NCBI GenBank assembly: GCA_945486445.1
Contig: CALYTD010000023.1
Location: 1 to 9,906, forward strand
Origin: an uncultured Prevotellaceae bacterium
GTDB taxonomy: Bacteria > Bacteroidota > Bacteroidia > Bacteroidales > Bacteroidaceae
DNA: 9,906 nucleotides
Direction: 5' to 3'
This document shows, piece by piece, positions 1 to 6,591 of this stretch (its first letter is position 1; every line of letters begins with the position of its first letter). Made by a program: the position numbers and the translations under genes. Under the pieces are notes generated by a model. That model worked only from the letters and a program-made list of their open reading frames with translations. It was not told the DNA's origin and did no database searches.

Positions 1-1743
1 CACCATGAAGTTTATTGTGCAGGTTACTATTTCGTCTTCTGTCACTGTATGCAGTTGGTCTATGCTCAGTTGCAGTTTGTTGGAAATGCTGTCTATGATG
101 TCACTTAGCAGGTGTTGCCTGTCAACTGCCTTGGCCGTAAGGCTCGCCGAGTACAGAACCGCCGGGTCTTCCTTATACTCCACCGGCACAATGCTGTCCC
201 CGAACTGTGACGCGAGGCTTATGGCGTCGGCGCAATCACGTCTGTGTACCGTTATAGTTCCGTCCTCTTTACGGAAGCCTATCACCTCCTCTCCTGGTAT
301 AGGATTGCATAATGGGCATCTGTGATACTGTGGTTTGGGTCTCTTGTCAAGGTAGATGTGTATGTTTCTCAGTGCTCTGTATGATTTTGCTTTGCTCACC
401 CAGTCATCTTGTGGCCACACATTCGGGTCGGTACCTATTTCTACACAGTCGCCGCGTTTTAGCAAAGTCTTCACCGAAGCGAGGTGACCGTTAATCTTAG
501 CGTACTTCGCATGCAGTCCTACCTCTGTGTGAACGCCGAACGCAAAGTCTATTGCCGTTGAGTTCTTGGGCAGTTTCATCGAGCGGCCATCTGGTGTATA
601 GACCTGTATATCATCGTTATAGAATGACGCTCTCACTGACTCTATGAAGAAACTGCCGCCTTCCTCCGTGTTTCTTGCCACGTCTTTCAGTACGCCTCTG
701 AATGTTTCCAGCCACTCATATATTACCTTGTCGCGCCTGCCGTTCTCCAACATATAGCCCAGATGTGACTTCTTCGTCATGCGTTCTGACTGTATATGTA
801 TCTCCTCCCACACGCCATAGTCCGACAACAGTTGTGTGTGAAAACTCTGATAACCGTTCTGTTTCGGCTGATCCACGTAGTTAATGATTGAGTTCGGACG
901 CTCCTTGAAGTTGTCAGTAAGCAGTGAATATATGTTAAGGCACATGTTTTTCTCTGACACATACACGTCTTCTGGGAACACGATGCGTGTAAAATGCCTG
1001 CATTCCAGATGCTCAAAATCAACTTTCAGGGTGTTTATCTTGCGCCATATATTGTAAGGTTGTTTGTAGGCGAGTTCTCTTCTGTATCTTATACCGTGCG
1101 AAGTGAGAATCTCGTCTATCTTGTCCTCAAAGGTTTTCAGCCTCACCCTGTCTTTTTCCTTGTCCGCTTCTATCAGTTGGAGAATCTTGTTATAAATCTG
1201 CGGACAGCGGTATCTGAATGAAAGGTTCTCCAGTTCTATTTTAATAGTGTATAGACCGAGCCTGTTAGCCAGCGGAGCGTAGAAGTAATCTGTCTCTCCC
1301 GCTATCTTCATCTGCTTGTCGGGACGCATAGAGTCCAGCGTCCTCATGTTATGCAGGCGGTCTGCCAGTTTTATAAGTATTGCCCTTATGTCGTAATGCA
1401 CGGAGTCAAGCATCTGCTTGAAGTTGTCCAATTGCTTTGACATCGAGTACCTTGCCTTGTTCTGCTTTGTCACGACCTTCACCAGAAAGGCCACATCGTT
1501 ACCGAACATTTCGCGTATCTTCTCGTTGGTACACGGTGTGTCCTCTACCACATCATGCAGGAAGGCTGCGCATACTGGCTCCGCCCCCAGTTGCAACTCC
1601 TTCGCTATGATAAGCGCGACGGCGATAGGATGGATTATATAAGGTTCCCCAGTTTTCCTTCGCTGCTCCCTGTGCGCCTCGTAGGCGAAGTTGAAAGCCT
1701 TGTGCATCAACTGCATCTCTGCCAACGTTGAGCGGTTTTCCAT
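1..1743 (-). CDS. RelA/SpoT-family (p)ppGpp enzyme, 3' end cut by window edge; probably hydrolase-biased
   Basis: Long RSH protein controlling the alarmone (p)ppGpp in the cytoplasm. The visible 581 residues give the family order: HD hydrolase (about 15-165), synthetase (about 215-335), TGS (378-440), a Cys-containing RIS-type segment (475-505, CPLC and VHRRDC) and the start of an ACT domain (from about 530). The remaining roughly 150 residues lie outside the window. All expected hydrolase residues are visible: R29, H38, H63-D64, E67-D68, D128 and N132 in LADRLHN. The synthetase domain keeps NGYQSFHT (296-303), E314 and K227, but GRPK reads LAYK, the loop Ser is N231, the metal-binding Asp aligns with C248, and EIQIRT reads EIHIQS. 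I infer ppGpp hydrolysis with weak or no synthesis; residue matching is by eye. The start is the ATG at 1741-1743, since the frame has a stop about 85 bases upstream and no other ATG between. AGGGG lies 9 bases before it, and it has its own promoter. Confidence 0.93.
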   Translation of the reverse strand, partial: MENRSTLAEMQLMHKAFNFAYEAHREQRRKTGEPYIIHPIAVALIIAKELQLGAEPVCAAFLHDVVEDTPCTNEKIREMFGNDVAFLVKVVTKQNKARYSMSKQLDNFKQMLDSVHYDIRAILIKLADRLHNMRTLDSMRPDKQMKIAGETDYFYAPLANRLGLYTIKIELENLSFRYRCPQIYNKILQLIEADKEKDRVRLKTFEDKIDEILTSHGIRYRRELAYKQPYNIWRKINTLKVDFEHLECRHFTRIVFPEDVYVSEKNMCLNIYSLLTDNFKERPNSIINYVDQPKQNGYQSFHTQLLSDYGVWEEIHIQSERMTKKSHLGYMLENGRRDKVIYEWLETFRGVLKDVARNTEEGGSFFIESVRASFYNDDIQVYTPDGRSMKLPKNSTAIDFAFGVHTEVGLHAKYAKINGHLASVKTLLKRGDCVEIGTDPNVWPQDDWVSKAKSYRALRNIHIYLDKRPKPQYHRCPLCNPIPGEEVIGFRKEDGTITVHRRDCADAISLASQFGDSIVPVEYKEDPAVLYSASLTAKAVDRQHLLSDIIDSISNKLQLSIDQLHTVTEDEIVTCTINFMV

Positions 1744-1836
1744 TGCTGAAAACCCCTCTCCTGCACTGCGGCGTATCCCGCCTTCGGTTATCTCTGGGTT
1801 ACACCTAGTATTTATTTTGAATGGTCATTACGTTTG

Positions 1837-1867
1837 CAAAAATAGTTAAAAAAACTTGTATCGCAAA
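1837..1867 (-). promoter_or_regulatory. Bacteroidetes-type promoter of the RelA/SpoT gene
   Basis: On the minus strand a TTTG (-33 box, 1864-1867) is followed after exactly 19 bases by TATTTTTG (-7 box, 1837-1844), matching TTTG-N19-21-TAnnTTTG. It lies about 95 bases before the RelA/SpoT start, in the 172-base gap after the cyclo-ligase stop. The stress-alarmone gene can therefore be transcribed independently of the folate gene. No experimental start site is known here. Confidence 0.65.
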
Positions 1868-1915
1868 ATTTTGAAAAGACTTTTTGTTGAATTTTTTATA
1901 AAAACATCATATTCA

Positions 1916-2494
1916 TCAACAAATGACCTCGTCCATAGCCACGTCTGTTCCGGTTGAAGGCACACTGCCTGTCAGTTGGAACGGGTAGCACAACCCTATG
2001 GTATGCAGTTGCGGCAACTTCGCGAGCAGACGGTCGTAGTATCCTTTCCCCCTGCCAAGTCGGTGCCCGGCAGCGTCAAATGCCATGCCGGGTATGATGC
2101 CGACCATATCCGCCGCCTCCTCAGTGCCGTCCGTCTTATGCTGTGTCAATGCCGCCAAGGCCTCCACACTGACCTCCTCTCCCTGCGGTTCAAGTATGCC
2201 ATACGCTCCCCGCAGCATATCGCGTACAGTGGTGAAACGGTGCAGCGACAGTTCCGTCCCGTCCTTCACACGTGGCAGCAACACGTTCTTCCCCGCAGCG
2301 GCAAGTGTCTCCACCAGCGTGTGGGTACTCACTTCGTCGGGCAAAGACCAGTATAGCAGCACCGTACCGGCAGCCTGCACCCTCGGATGCTCCATCACCT
2401 TGCGGTGCAAACACTCGTCAAGCAGCCTCAGTTCCGCATCCCCATGCCGCCGTTTCTCCTCCTTTATATATTGTCTGAGAGATTTCTTGTCCAT
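1916..2494 (-). CDS. 5-formyltetrahydrofolate cyclo-ligase (MTHFS family)
   Basis: Cytoplasmic enzyme converting 5-formyltetrahydrofolate to 5,10-methenyltetrahydrofolate with ATP (EC 6.3.3.2), which returns folinate to the one-carbon pool. The 192 residues match the usual family length. Family motifs are visible in order: a basic N-terminus (KKSLRQ), LPDEVSTH (51-58), LLPRV (72-76), GILEP (99-103), and the strong nucleotide/substrate signature PGMAFD..GHRLGRGKGYYDR (135-155). The C-terminus, DVAMDEVI, also resembles the family ending. The ATG at 2492-2494 gives the standard N-terminus. It is transcribed toward the RelA/SpoT gene with a 172-base gap that contains a promoter, so the two are probably not strictly co-transcribed. 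Divergent from the exporter operon. Nothing looks broken. Confidence 0.93.
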   Translation of the reverse strand: MDKKSLRQYIKEEKRRHGDAELRLLDECLHRKVMEHPRVQAAGTVLLYWSLPDEVSTHTLVETLAAAGKNVLLPRVKDGTELSLHRFTTVRDMLRGAYGILEPQGEEVSVEALAALTQHKTDGTEEAADMVGIIPGMAFDAAGHRLGRGKGYYDRLLAKLPQLHTIGLCYPFQLTGSVPSTGTDVAMDEVIC

Positions 2495-2569
2495 AACATT
2501 GCCTTACTTTTCCTGCGCTACCATGCTGTCCTTCACGTTGCAAGACGAACAGCAAACTGCATAATTGCA

Positions 2570-2577
2570 CAAAATTA
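2570..2577 (-). promoter_or_regulatory. candidate -7 box for the cyclo-ligase gene
   Basis: The minus strand reads TAATTTTG here, a match to TAnnTTTG about 75 bases before the cyclo-ligase ATG. I see no clear TTTG 19-21 bases upstream, and the area is A/T-rich, so a chance match is possible. Confidence 0.35.
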
Positions 2578-2681
2578 CAAAATTTTGGCGATAATTATAG
2601 CATACGCATCATTTATTTTTCATATTCCGGGAAAATTTGTATTGCATTGCGAAAAAAAACTTATCACAATGCGACAGATAA

Positions 2682-2834
2682 GAAAAAAAACGTATCTTTG
2701 CATCGCTCATCCACGCCGTACCGCCATTCAAAAGGCGGAGCGGCGGCAAAACGTGGGGGCACTACATTTCAATCAAGCGTTTACCCGAATACGAAGACTA
2801 CATTGCCGCACTGAAAGAGCGCGGAGAGTTATAA
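2682..2834 (+). pseudogene. short coding-like remnant, no start codon
   Basis: One frame runs from just after a TAA (2679-2681) to a TAA at 2832-2834 with no ATG, GTG or TTG. Its last 26 codons (2754-2831) read like a natural protein C-terminus: WGHYISIKRL then PEYEDYIAAL and KERGEL, with an amphipathic, acidic/basic helical pattern and codon choice like neighbouring genes. The part before it (KRRSGG and upstream) looks less coding. It could be the tail of a decayed gene, or chance. I do not recognise the family. Confidence 0.25.
2693..2700 (+). promoter_or_regulatory. candidate -7 box facing right
   Basis: TATCTTTG followed by C, preceded by a run of eight A's, is a good TAnnTTTG match. A -33 TTTG at the right spacing is missing. 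If active, it would transcribe the remnant and the 22-base repeats just downstream. It lies over 500 bases before the TolC gene, which has a better promoter of its own. Confidence 0.35.
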
Positions 2835-2891
2835 GCCCTCACTCCGCAAGTGTGTGTGTCACGGCATGGAGGTCAAGACTCCTGTCCGTGC

Positions 2892-2957
2892 GATATGGTG
2901 CTGATTGCGCCGTGAACAGGTGCTGATTACATTACGAACAGGTGCTGATTGGAACGC
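2892..2957 (+). repeat. three tandem 22-base repeats (array 1)
   Basis: Three adjoining units, 2892-2913, 2914-2935 and 2936-2957, each carry the invariant core GGTGCTGATT at the same phase. Units 2 and 3 share GAACAGGTGCTGATT exactly, and the last 7 bases vary. Unit 1 begins GATATGG. The same family, in the same orientation and with the same 22-base period, returns at 9812-9906. The arrays contain no spacers, so this is not a CRISPR. Confidence 0.85.
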
Positions 2958-2971
2958 TATCAGCACCTGTT
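2937..2971 (+). terminator. 13-bp hairpin closing array 1, possible terminator
   Basis: AACAGGTGCTGAT (2937-2949) pairs perfectly with ATCAGCACCTGTT (2959-2971) around a 9-base loop. The left arm lies in the third 22-base unit and the right arm is an inverted copy of it. The tail TACTTTATG is only weakly T-rich, so termination is uncertain. It could block transcription entering from the left before the exporter promoter. Confidence 0.5.
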
Positions 2972-3119
2972 TACTTTATGCCTTGCCGCACAGAGGATTA
3001 CCACCGCGCATATTATAGCACACCAAAGAACGGCAAGAGCATTGCAGAAAACCATTGACAGTCATGCGATTGTAAAAAAGTGTAAAGACGGAGGGAAATG
3101 GGGAAATTCGTATAAACGT

Positions 3120-3154
3120 CCACATTTTTTATGGAAAAGAAAACTTAAATGTGG
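3120..3154. promoter_or_regulatory. inverted repeat upstream of the exporter promoter, possible operator
   Basis: CCACATTT (3120-3127) and AAATGTGG (3147-3154) are perfect inverted copies with centres 27 bases apart, ending 20 bases before the -33 box of the TolC promoter. The position suits an activator site. An alternative is a weak hairpin. The arms are short and partly A/T, so chance cannot be excluded. Confidence 0.35.
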
Positions 3155-3174
3155 CAGAAAACGCTTCCGTGCAT

Positions 3175-3205
3175 TTTGGCTATAAATAAAAAAGGTGTAC
3201 TTTTG
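3175..3205 (+). promoter_or_regulatory. Bacteroidetes-type promoter of the exporter/two-component operon
   Basis: TTTG (3175-3178), 19 bases, then TACTTTTG (3198-3205) is a full match to TTTG-N19-21-TAnnTTTG. Transcription would start around 3210-3213, leaving a leader of about 25-30 bases before the TolC start. No comparable promoter was found between the later genes, so this one may drive all six. Confidence 0.75.
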
Positions 3206-3239
3206 CAGCAGGTTACAATAAACAAACAAGTTAATGACA

Positions 3240-4571
3240 ATGAAGAAGAGAGTACGTATCGCATTACTGGCAGCACTTCCGTGGTGCATGACACCGTCAG
3301 CCAGTGCCAGGACATGGACACTGGACGAGTGCATACAGTATGCTATGGAGAACAACATCACGCTGCAAAAGTCGGGAATCAGCAGGCAGTCTGCCGCTGA
3401 GGACACCAGGCAGTCAAAGGCGCAACTGCTTCCGTCACTCAGTTTCTCCACAAGCCAGAGCATGGGTTACACCCCGTGGAAGGACAGCGGCGCCGCTGTG
3501 GTGTCAGGGAACCAAGTGGAGACGGCCGTTGACAAGGTGTCATACACCGGGCAATACGGCGTGAGCGCAAACTGGACAGTGTGGAACGGCAACAGAAACC
3601 GCAATCAGGTGAAACTGAACAGCCTCGCGGAACAACAGGCAGAGATGGACAGTGTGACGTCGGCACGTAACATTGAGGAGCAGATAGCGCAGCTATACAT
3701 CCAGATTCTCTACACGAAGGATGCCATAGACGTCAACAAGGCCACGCTGGAGGCAGCCAAAGTGAACGAGAACCGGGGGCAGCAGATGTATGAGGTAGGT
3801 CAGATGAGCAAGGCAGACCTGTCTCAACTGACGGCGCAGAGGGCCCAGGACGAGTATAACGTGGTGCAGGCGGAAAGCCAGGCACGCTCATACACCCGGC
3901 AGCTGAAGGAACTTTTGCAGATCACAAGCGATGAGGCGTTTGACGTGGTGAGACCGGATTACACCGAGAGCATGGCCTTGCAGGAGATTCCCTCAATGAC
4001 ATCGGTGTATGAACAGGCGCTGGAGAACCGTCCGGAACTTAAACGTGCCCTGCTGAACGTGCAGAGCGCGGAGGTGCAAGGCAAGATAGCCAAGGCGCAG
4101 AGAATGCCCACCATCAGCATGAACGCATCGGTGGAGGCAAGGACAAGCAGCCTGAGCAGCAGCGGATGGGCTGACCAGATGAAGACAAACTTCAACACCG
4201 GGGCGGGCGTTACCATAAGTGTGCCGATACTGGACCAACGTAGTACGCGCACCGCCATAAACAAAGCGAACATACAAAGGCAGGAGGCACTGCTCGACAT
4301 ACGTGACAAACAGACCGCACTTTACAGCACAATAGAAAACTACTGGATACAGGCAGGAAACTATCAAAACCAATACAAGGCGGCAAAAATAAGCACTCAG
4401 AGCGCAAAAGACAGTTACGACCTGCTCTCGGAACAGTTCGCCGTAGGACTGAAAAACATCGTGGAACTGCAAGACGGCAAGACACGCCTGCTCTCAGCGC
4501 AGCAAAGCGAGTTGCAGTCCAAGTACATGACAATACTCAACATAAAGATGCTGGAGCTCTATAAGAAATAA
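3240..4571 (+). CDS. TolC-family outer-membrane efflux channel
   Basis: Outer-membrane channel of a tripartite exporter, expected to form a trimeric barrel with a long periplasmic helical tunnel. The protein has a signal peptide (MKKRVR, a hydrophobic run, then SASA before RTWTL). The mature start TWTLDECIQYAMENN is the classic OEP/TolC opening. Two long, Gln- and Ala-rich helical halves follow, with the family's internal repeat: QIAQLYIQILYTKDAI in the first and a matching DLLSEQFAVGLKNIVELQ near the end. The length of 443 residues is normal. I chose the ATG at 3240 because MKKR gives a standard signal peptide; an in-frame ATG at 3234 would add two residues. First gene of the operon, 30 bases before the adaptor, with a strong promoter just upstream. 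The partners are encoded next to it, so it is probably a dedicated channel. Confidence 0.93.
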   Translation: MKKRVRIALLAALPWCMTPSASARTWTLDECIQYAMENNITLQKSGISRQSAAEDTRQSKAQLLPSLSFSTSQSMGYTPWKDSGAAVVSGNQVETAVDKVSYTGQYGVSANWTVWNGNRNRNQVKLNSLAEQQAEMDSVTSARNIEEQIAQLYIQILYTKDAIDVNKATLEAAKVNENRGQQMYEVGQMSKADLSQLTAQRAQDEYNVVQAESQARSYTRQLKELLQITSDEAFDVVRPDYTESMALQEIPSMTSVYEQALENRPELKRALLNVQSAEVQGKIAKAQRMPTISMNASVEARTSSLSSSGWADQMKTNFNTGAGVTISVPILDQRSTRTAINKANIQRQEALLDIRDKQTALYSTIENYWIQAGNYQNQYKAAKISTQSAKDSYDLLSEQFAVGLKNIVELQDGKTRLLSAQQSELQSKYMTILNIKMLELYKK

Positions 4572-4601
4572 CTGACACCTCACAACTTAACAAAAACAAA
4601 G

Positions 4602-5780
4602 ATGAAAAAGAAGATATATATAACGATAGCGGTTATAGCAGTGGCGGGAATCGCCGCATGGCTTCTGGCAGGAGGCAAGAAAGAGGGTGGCGTAACATAC
4701 GGCACCGCAGTGGTAGAAAAGAATGATATAGCGACAAGCGTGACCGCCACCGGCACCCTGGAGCCTGTGACAAGCGTCACGGTGGGTACGCAGGTCAGCG
4801 GCATTGTGGCACACTTGTACGTGGATTACAACAGCATAGTGAAGAAAGGACAGGTGATAGCCGAACTGGACAAGACGAACCTGAGCAGCGAACTGGCATC
4901 GGCCAAGGCACAGCTGGCATCGGCACAAAGCACCCTGGGCTATGAGAAGTCAAACTACGAACGATATAAGACACTGTATAACAAAGGCCTCATCTCTGCC
5001 AACGATTATGAAAACGCACGCCTGTCATACGAAAAAGCAGTGCAGTCAGTACGCACCGCCAACGAAAGCGTCAAGAAAGCGGAGACCAATCTGGGCTATG
5101 CCACCATCACATCGCCCATAGACGGCGTGGTATTGTCAAAGTCTGTGGAGGAAGGACAGACGGTGGCAGCGTCATTCAACACGCCGGAACTGTTCACCAT
5201 AGCACAGGATCTGACCAAGATGCAGGTCATAGCAGACATTGACGAGGCAGACATAGGCGACGTACATGAGGGCGCCCGCGTGGAATTCACAGTGGATGCG
5301 TTTCCCGATGACACATTCGCCGGCAGGGTGACACAGGTAAGGCAGGAGGCTACCACAGAGAGTAACGTGGTGACTTACGAGGTGGTTATATCGGCAGAGA
5401 ATACCGATCTGAAACTGAAACCGGGTCTCACAGCCAACGTAACCATATATACCAAGGAGGCAAAAGATGTGCTCAGCGTGCCGACAAAGGCATTGCAGTT
5501 CACACCTAACGAGAAGATGCTGACAAAAGAACAGTCCATTCAGGACTGCGAAGGCAAGAACAAGGTGTGGACCTTGGAGAACAACGTCTTCAAGGCACTG
5601 CCCGTTACCACCGGAATGAGTAACGGAATACTGACCGAAATAAAGTCAGGACTGCAGTCAGGACAGAAGATTGTGACAGATTTCACCATGGACAGCGACC
5701 CCGCAGAGGACGGGCCGGGCAAGAATGGCAACCCCTTCATGCCGAAACCACCGTCAAAAAAGAAGGACAAGAAGAACTAA
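4602..5780 (+). CDS. MacA/HlyD-type periplasmic adaptor of an ABC exporter
   Basis: Membrane-fusion protein linking the inner-membrane MacB-type transporter to the TolC channel. The 392 residues show an N-terminal membrane anchor (about 5-24) without a lipobox Cys, the first half of the barrel-sandwich (VTVGTQVSGIV, 60-69, and VKKGQVIAELD, 80-90), a helical hairpin (about 93-164), the second half (TITSPIDGVVLSKSVEEGQTV, in 168-188), a beta-barrel region (about 205-285) and a membrane-proximal part (about 290-365). The KPGLTANVTI motif (273-282) is typical of MacA-like adaptors. The last residues form a Pro/Lys-rich tail (PKPPSKKKDKKN) of unknown role. The start ATG sits 30 bases after the TolC stop in an A/C-rich leader. 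The ATPase gene follows after 17 bases, which supports co-transcription. Confidence 0.93.
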   Translation: MKKKIYITIAVIAVAGIAAWLLAGGKKEGGVTYGTAVVEKNDIATSVTATGTLEPVTSVTVGTQVSGIVAHLYVDYNSIVKKGQVIAELDKTNLSSELASAKAQLASAQSTLGYEKSNYERYKTLYNKGLISANDYENARLSYEKAVQSVRTANESVKKAETNLGYATITSPIDGVVLSKSVEEGQTVAASFNTPELFTIAQDLTKMQVIADIDEADIGDVHEGARVEFTVDAFPDDTFAGRVTQVRQEATTESNVVTYEVVISAENTDLKLKPGLTANVTIYTKEAKDVLSVPTKALQFTPNEKMLTKEQSIQDCEGKNKVWTLENNVFKALPVTTGMSNGILTEIKSGLQSGQKIVTDFTMDSDPAEDGPGKNGNPFMPKPPSKKKDKKN

Positions 5781-5797
5781 TCCAACAGGAAACGGCT

Positions 5798-6574
5798 ATG
5801 GATAAAGACGTAAAGAACGGCAATACGGAGCGCAAAGTTGTGATAGAACTCGACAAAGTGCGCCGTGAATTCAAGGTGGGTGCAGAGACAGTGAAAGCCC
5901 TAAGAGGCGTTTCCTTCAAGATATATGAAGGTGAATTCGTCACCATCATGGGCACATCAGGCTCAGGAAAATCAACACTGCTAAACCAATTAGGCTGCCT
6001 CGACACACCTACATCAGGCGAATACTACCTTGACGGAGTGTCGGTAAGGAAGATGTCGAAGCGACAACGCGCCCGGTTACGCAACAGAAAGATAGGATTT
6101 GTGTTCCAGAACTACAACCTGTTGGCAAAGACCACCGCCGTGGAGAACGTGGAACTGCCGCTGATGTATAACTCCGAGTACAGCGCATCACAGCGAAGAG
6201 CAGCGGCAATAGCGGCATTGGAGGCTGTGGGACTGGCCAACCGACTTGACCATAAGTCCAACCAAATGTCGGGAGGACAGATGCAACGTGTGGCGATAGC
6301 ACGCGCATTGGTGAACAACCCAGCCGTGATTCTCGCCGACGAAGCCACGGGTAACCTCGACACAAGAACCTCTTTCGAGATGCTTGTGCTCTTCCAGCAA
6401 CTGCATAAAGAAGGCAGAACCATCATATTCGTAACCCACAACCCAGAGATAGCGCAGTATTCCTCACGCAACATAATGCTTCGTGACGGCAAGATACGTG
6501 AGGATGTGGAGAACAAAAACATACTGTCTGCGGCCGAAGCACTTGCCGCTCTGCCCGCACCACAGGATGACTAA
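5798..6574 (+). CDS. MacB/LolD-type ABC transporter ATP-binding protein
   Basis: Cytoplasmic ATPase powering the exporter. All ABC motifs are visible in 258 residues: Walker A GTSGSGKST (52-60), Q-loop Q104 in FVFQNYNLL, signature MSGGQMQR (157-164, with Met replacing the usual Leu), Walker B VILADEAT (177-184), D-loop NLD (186-188) and the switch His H214 in FVTHN. The closest family is the MacB/LolD/FtsE group, shown by LGCLDTPTSGEYYLDG and the DEATGNLD block. In E. coli MacB the ATPase and permease are one polypeptide; here they are separate. The N-terminal dozen residues are polar and variable. It begins 17 bases after the adaptor and ends 17 bases before the permease. No catalytic residue is missing, so it should be active. 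Substrate unknown. Confidence 0.95.
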   Translation: MDKDVKNGNTERKVVIELDKVRREFKVGAETVKALRGVSFKIYEGEFVTIMGTSGSGKSTLLNQLGCLDTPTSGEYYLDGVSVRKMSKRQRARLRNRKIGFVFQNYNLLAKTTAVENVELPLMYNSEYSASQRRAAAIAALEAVGLANRLDHKSNQMSGGQMQRVAIARALVNNPAVILADEATGNLDTRTSFEMLVLFQQLHKEGRTIIFVTHNPEIAQYSSRNIMLRDGKIREDVENKNILSAAEALAALPAPQDD

Positions 6575-6591
6575 CAAACCAAACGACCACA

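Larger units (their letters stand above)
2495..3233. other. 739-base divergent intergenic region with no intact gene
   Basis: This stretch separates the leftward cyclo-ligase from the rightward exporter operon. From left to right it holds an A/T-rich part with candidate -7 boxes (2570-2700), a coding-like remnant (to 2834), three 22-base repeats (2892-2957) ending in a hairpin (to 2971), an inverted repeat (3120-3154) and the exporter promoter (3175-3205). Open frames crossing it run through these elements, have arginine- and cysteine-rich compositions and resemble no family I know. I recognise no tRNA, riboswitch or transposase in it. Confidence 0.7.

Noticed and set aside
2085..2564. 159-codon plus-strand open frame over the cyclo-ligase gene
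   Set aside because: It is antisense to a clear MTHFS gene with all motifs, is Ser/Cys-rich and resembles no family.
2571..2700. Small-RNA or riboswitch in the A/T-rich part of the divergent gap
   Set aside because: I found no conserved aptamer-like core or stable stem, only A/T-rich promoter-like sequence.
2387..2926. 179-codon plus-strand open frame across the divergent gap
   Set aside because: It starts inside the cyclo-ligase on the other strand and runs through promoter-like and repeat sequence, with Arg/Cys-rich composition and no recognisable domain.
3062..3463. 133-codon minus-strand open frame over the TolC promoter and 5' end
   Set aside because: It covers the exporter promoter and signal peptide in antisense, and nothing in it resembles a known family.
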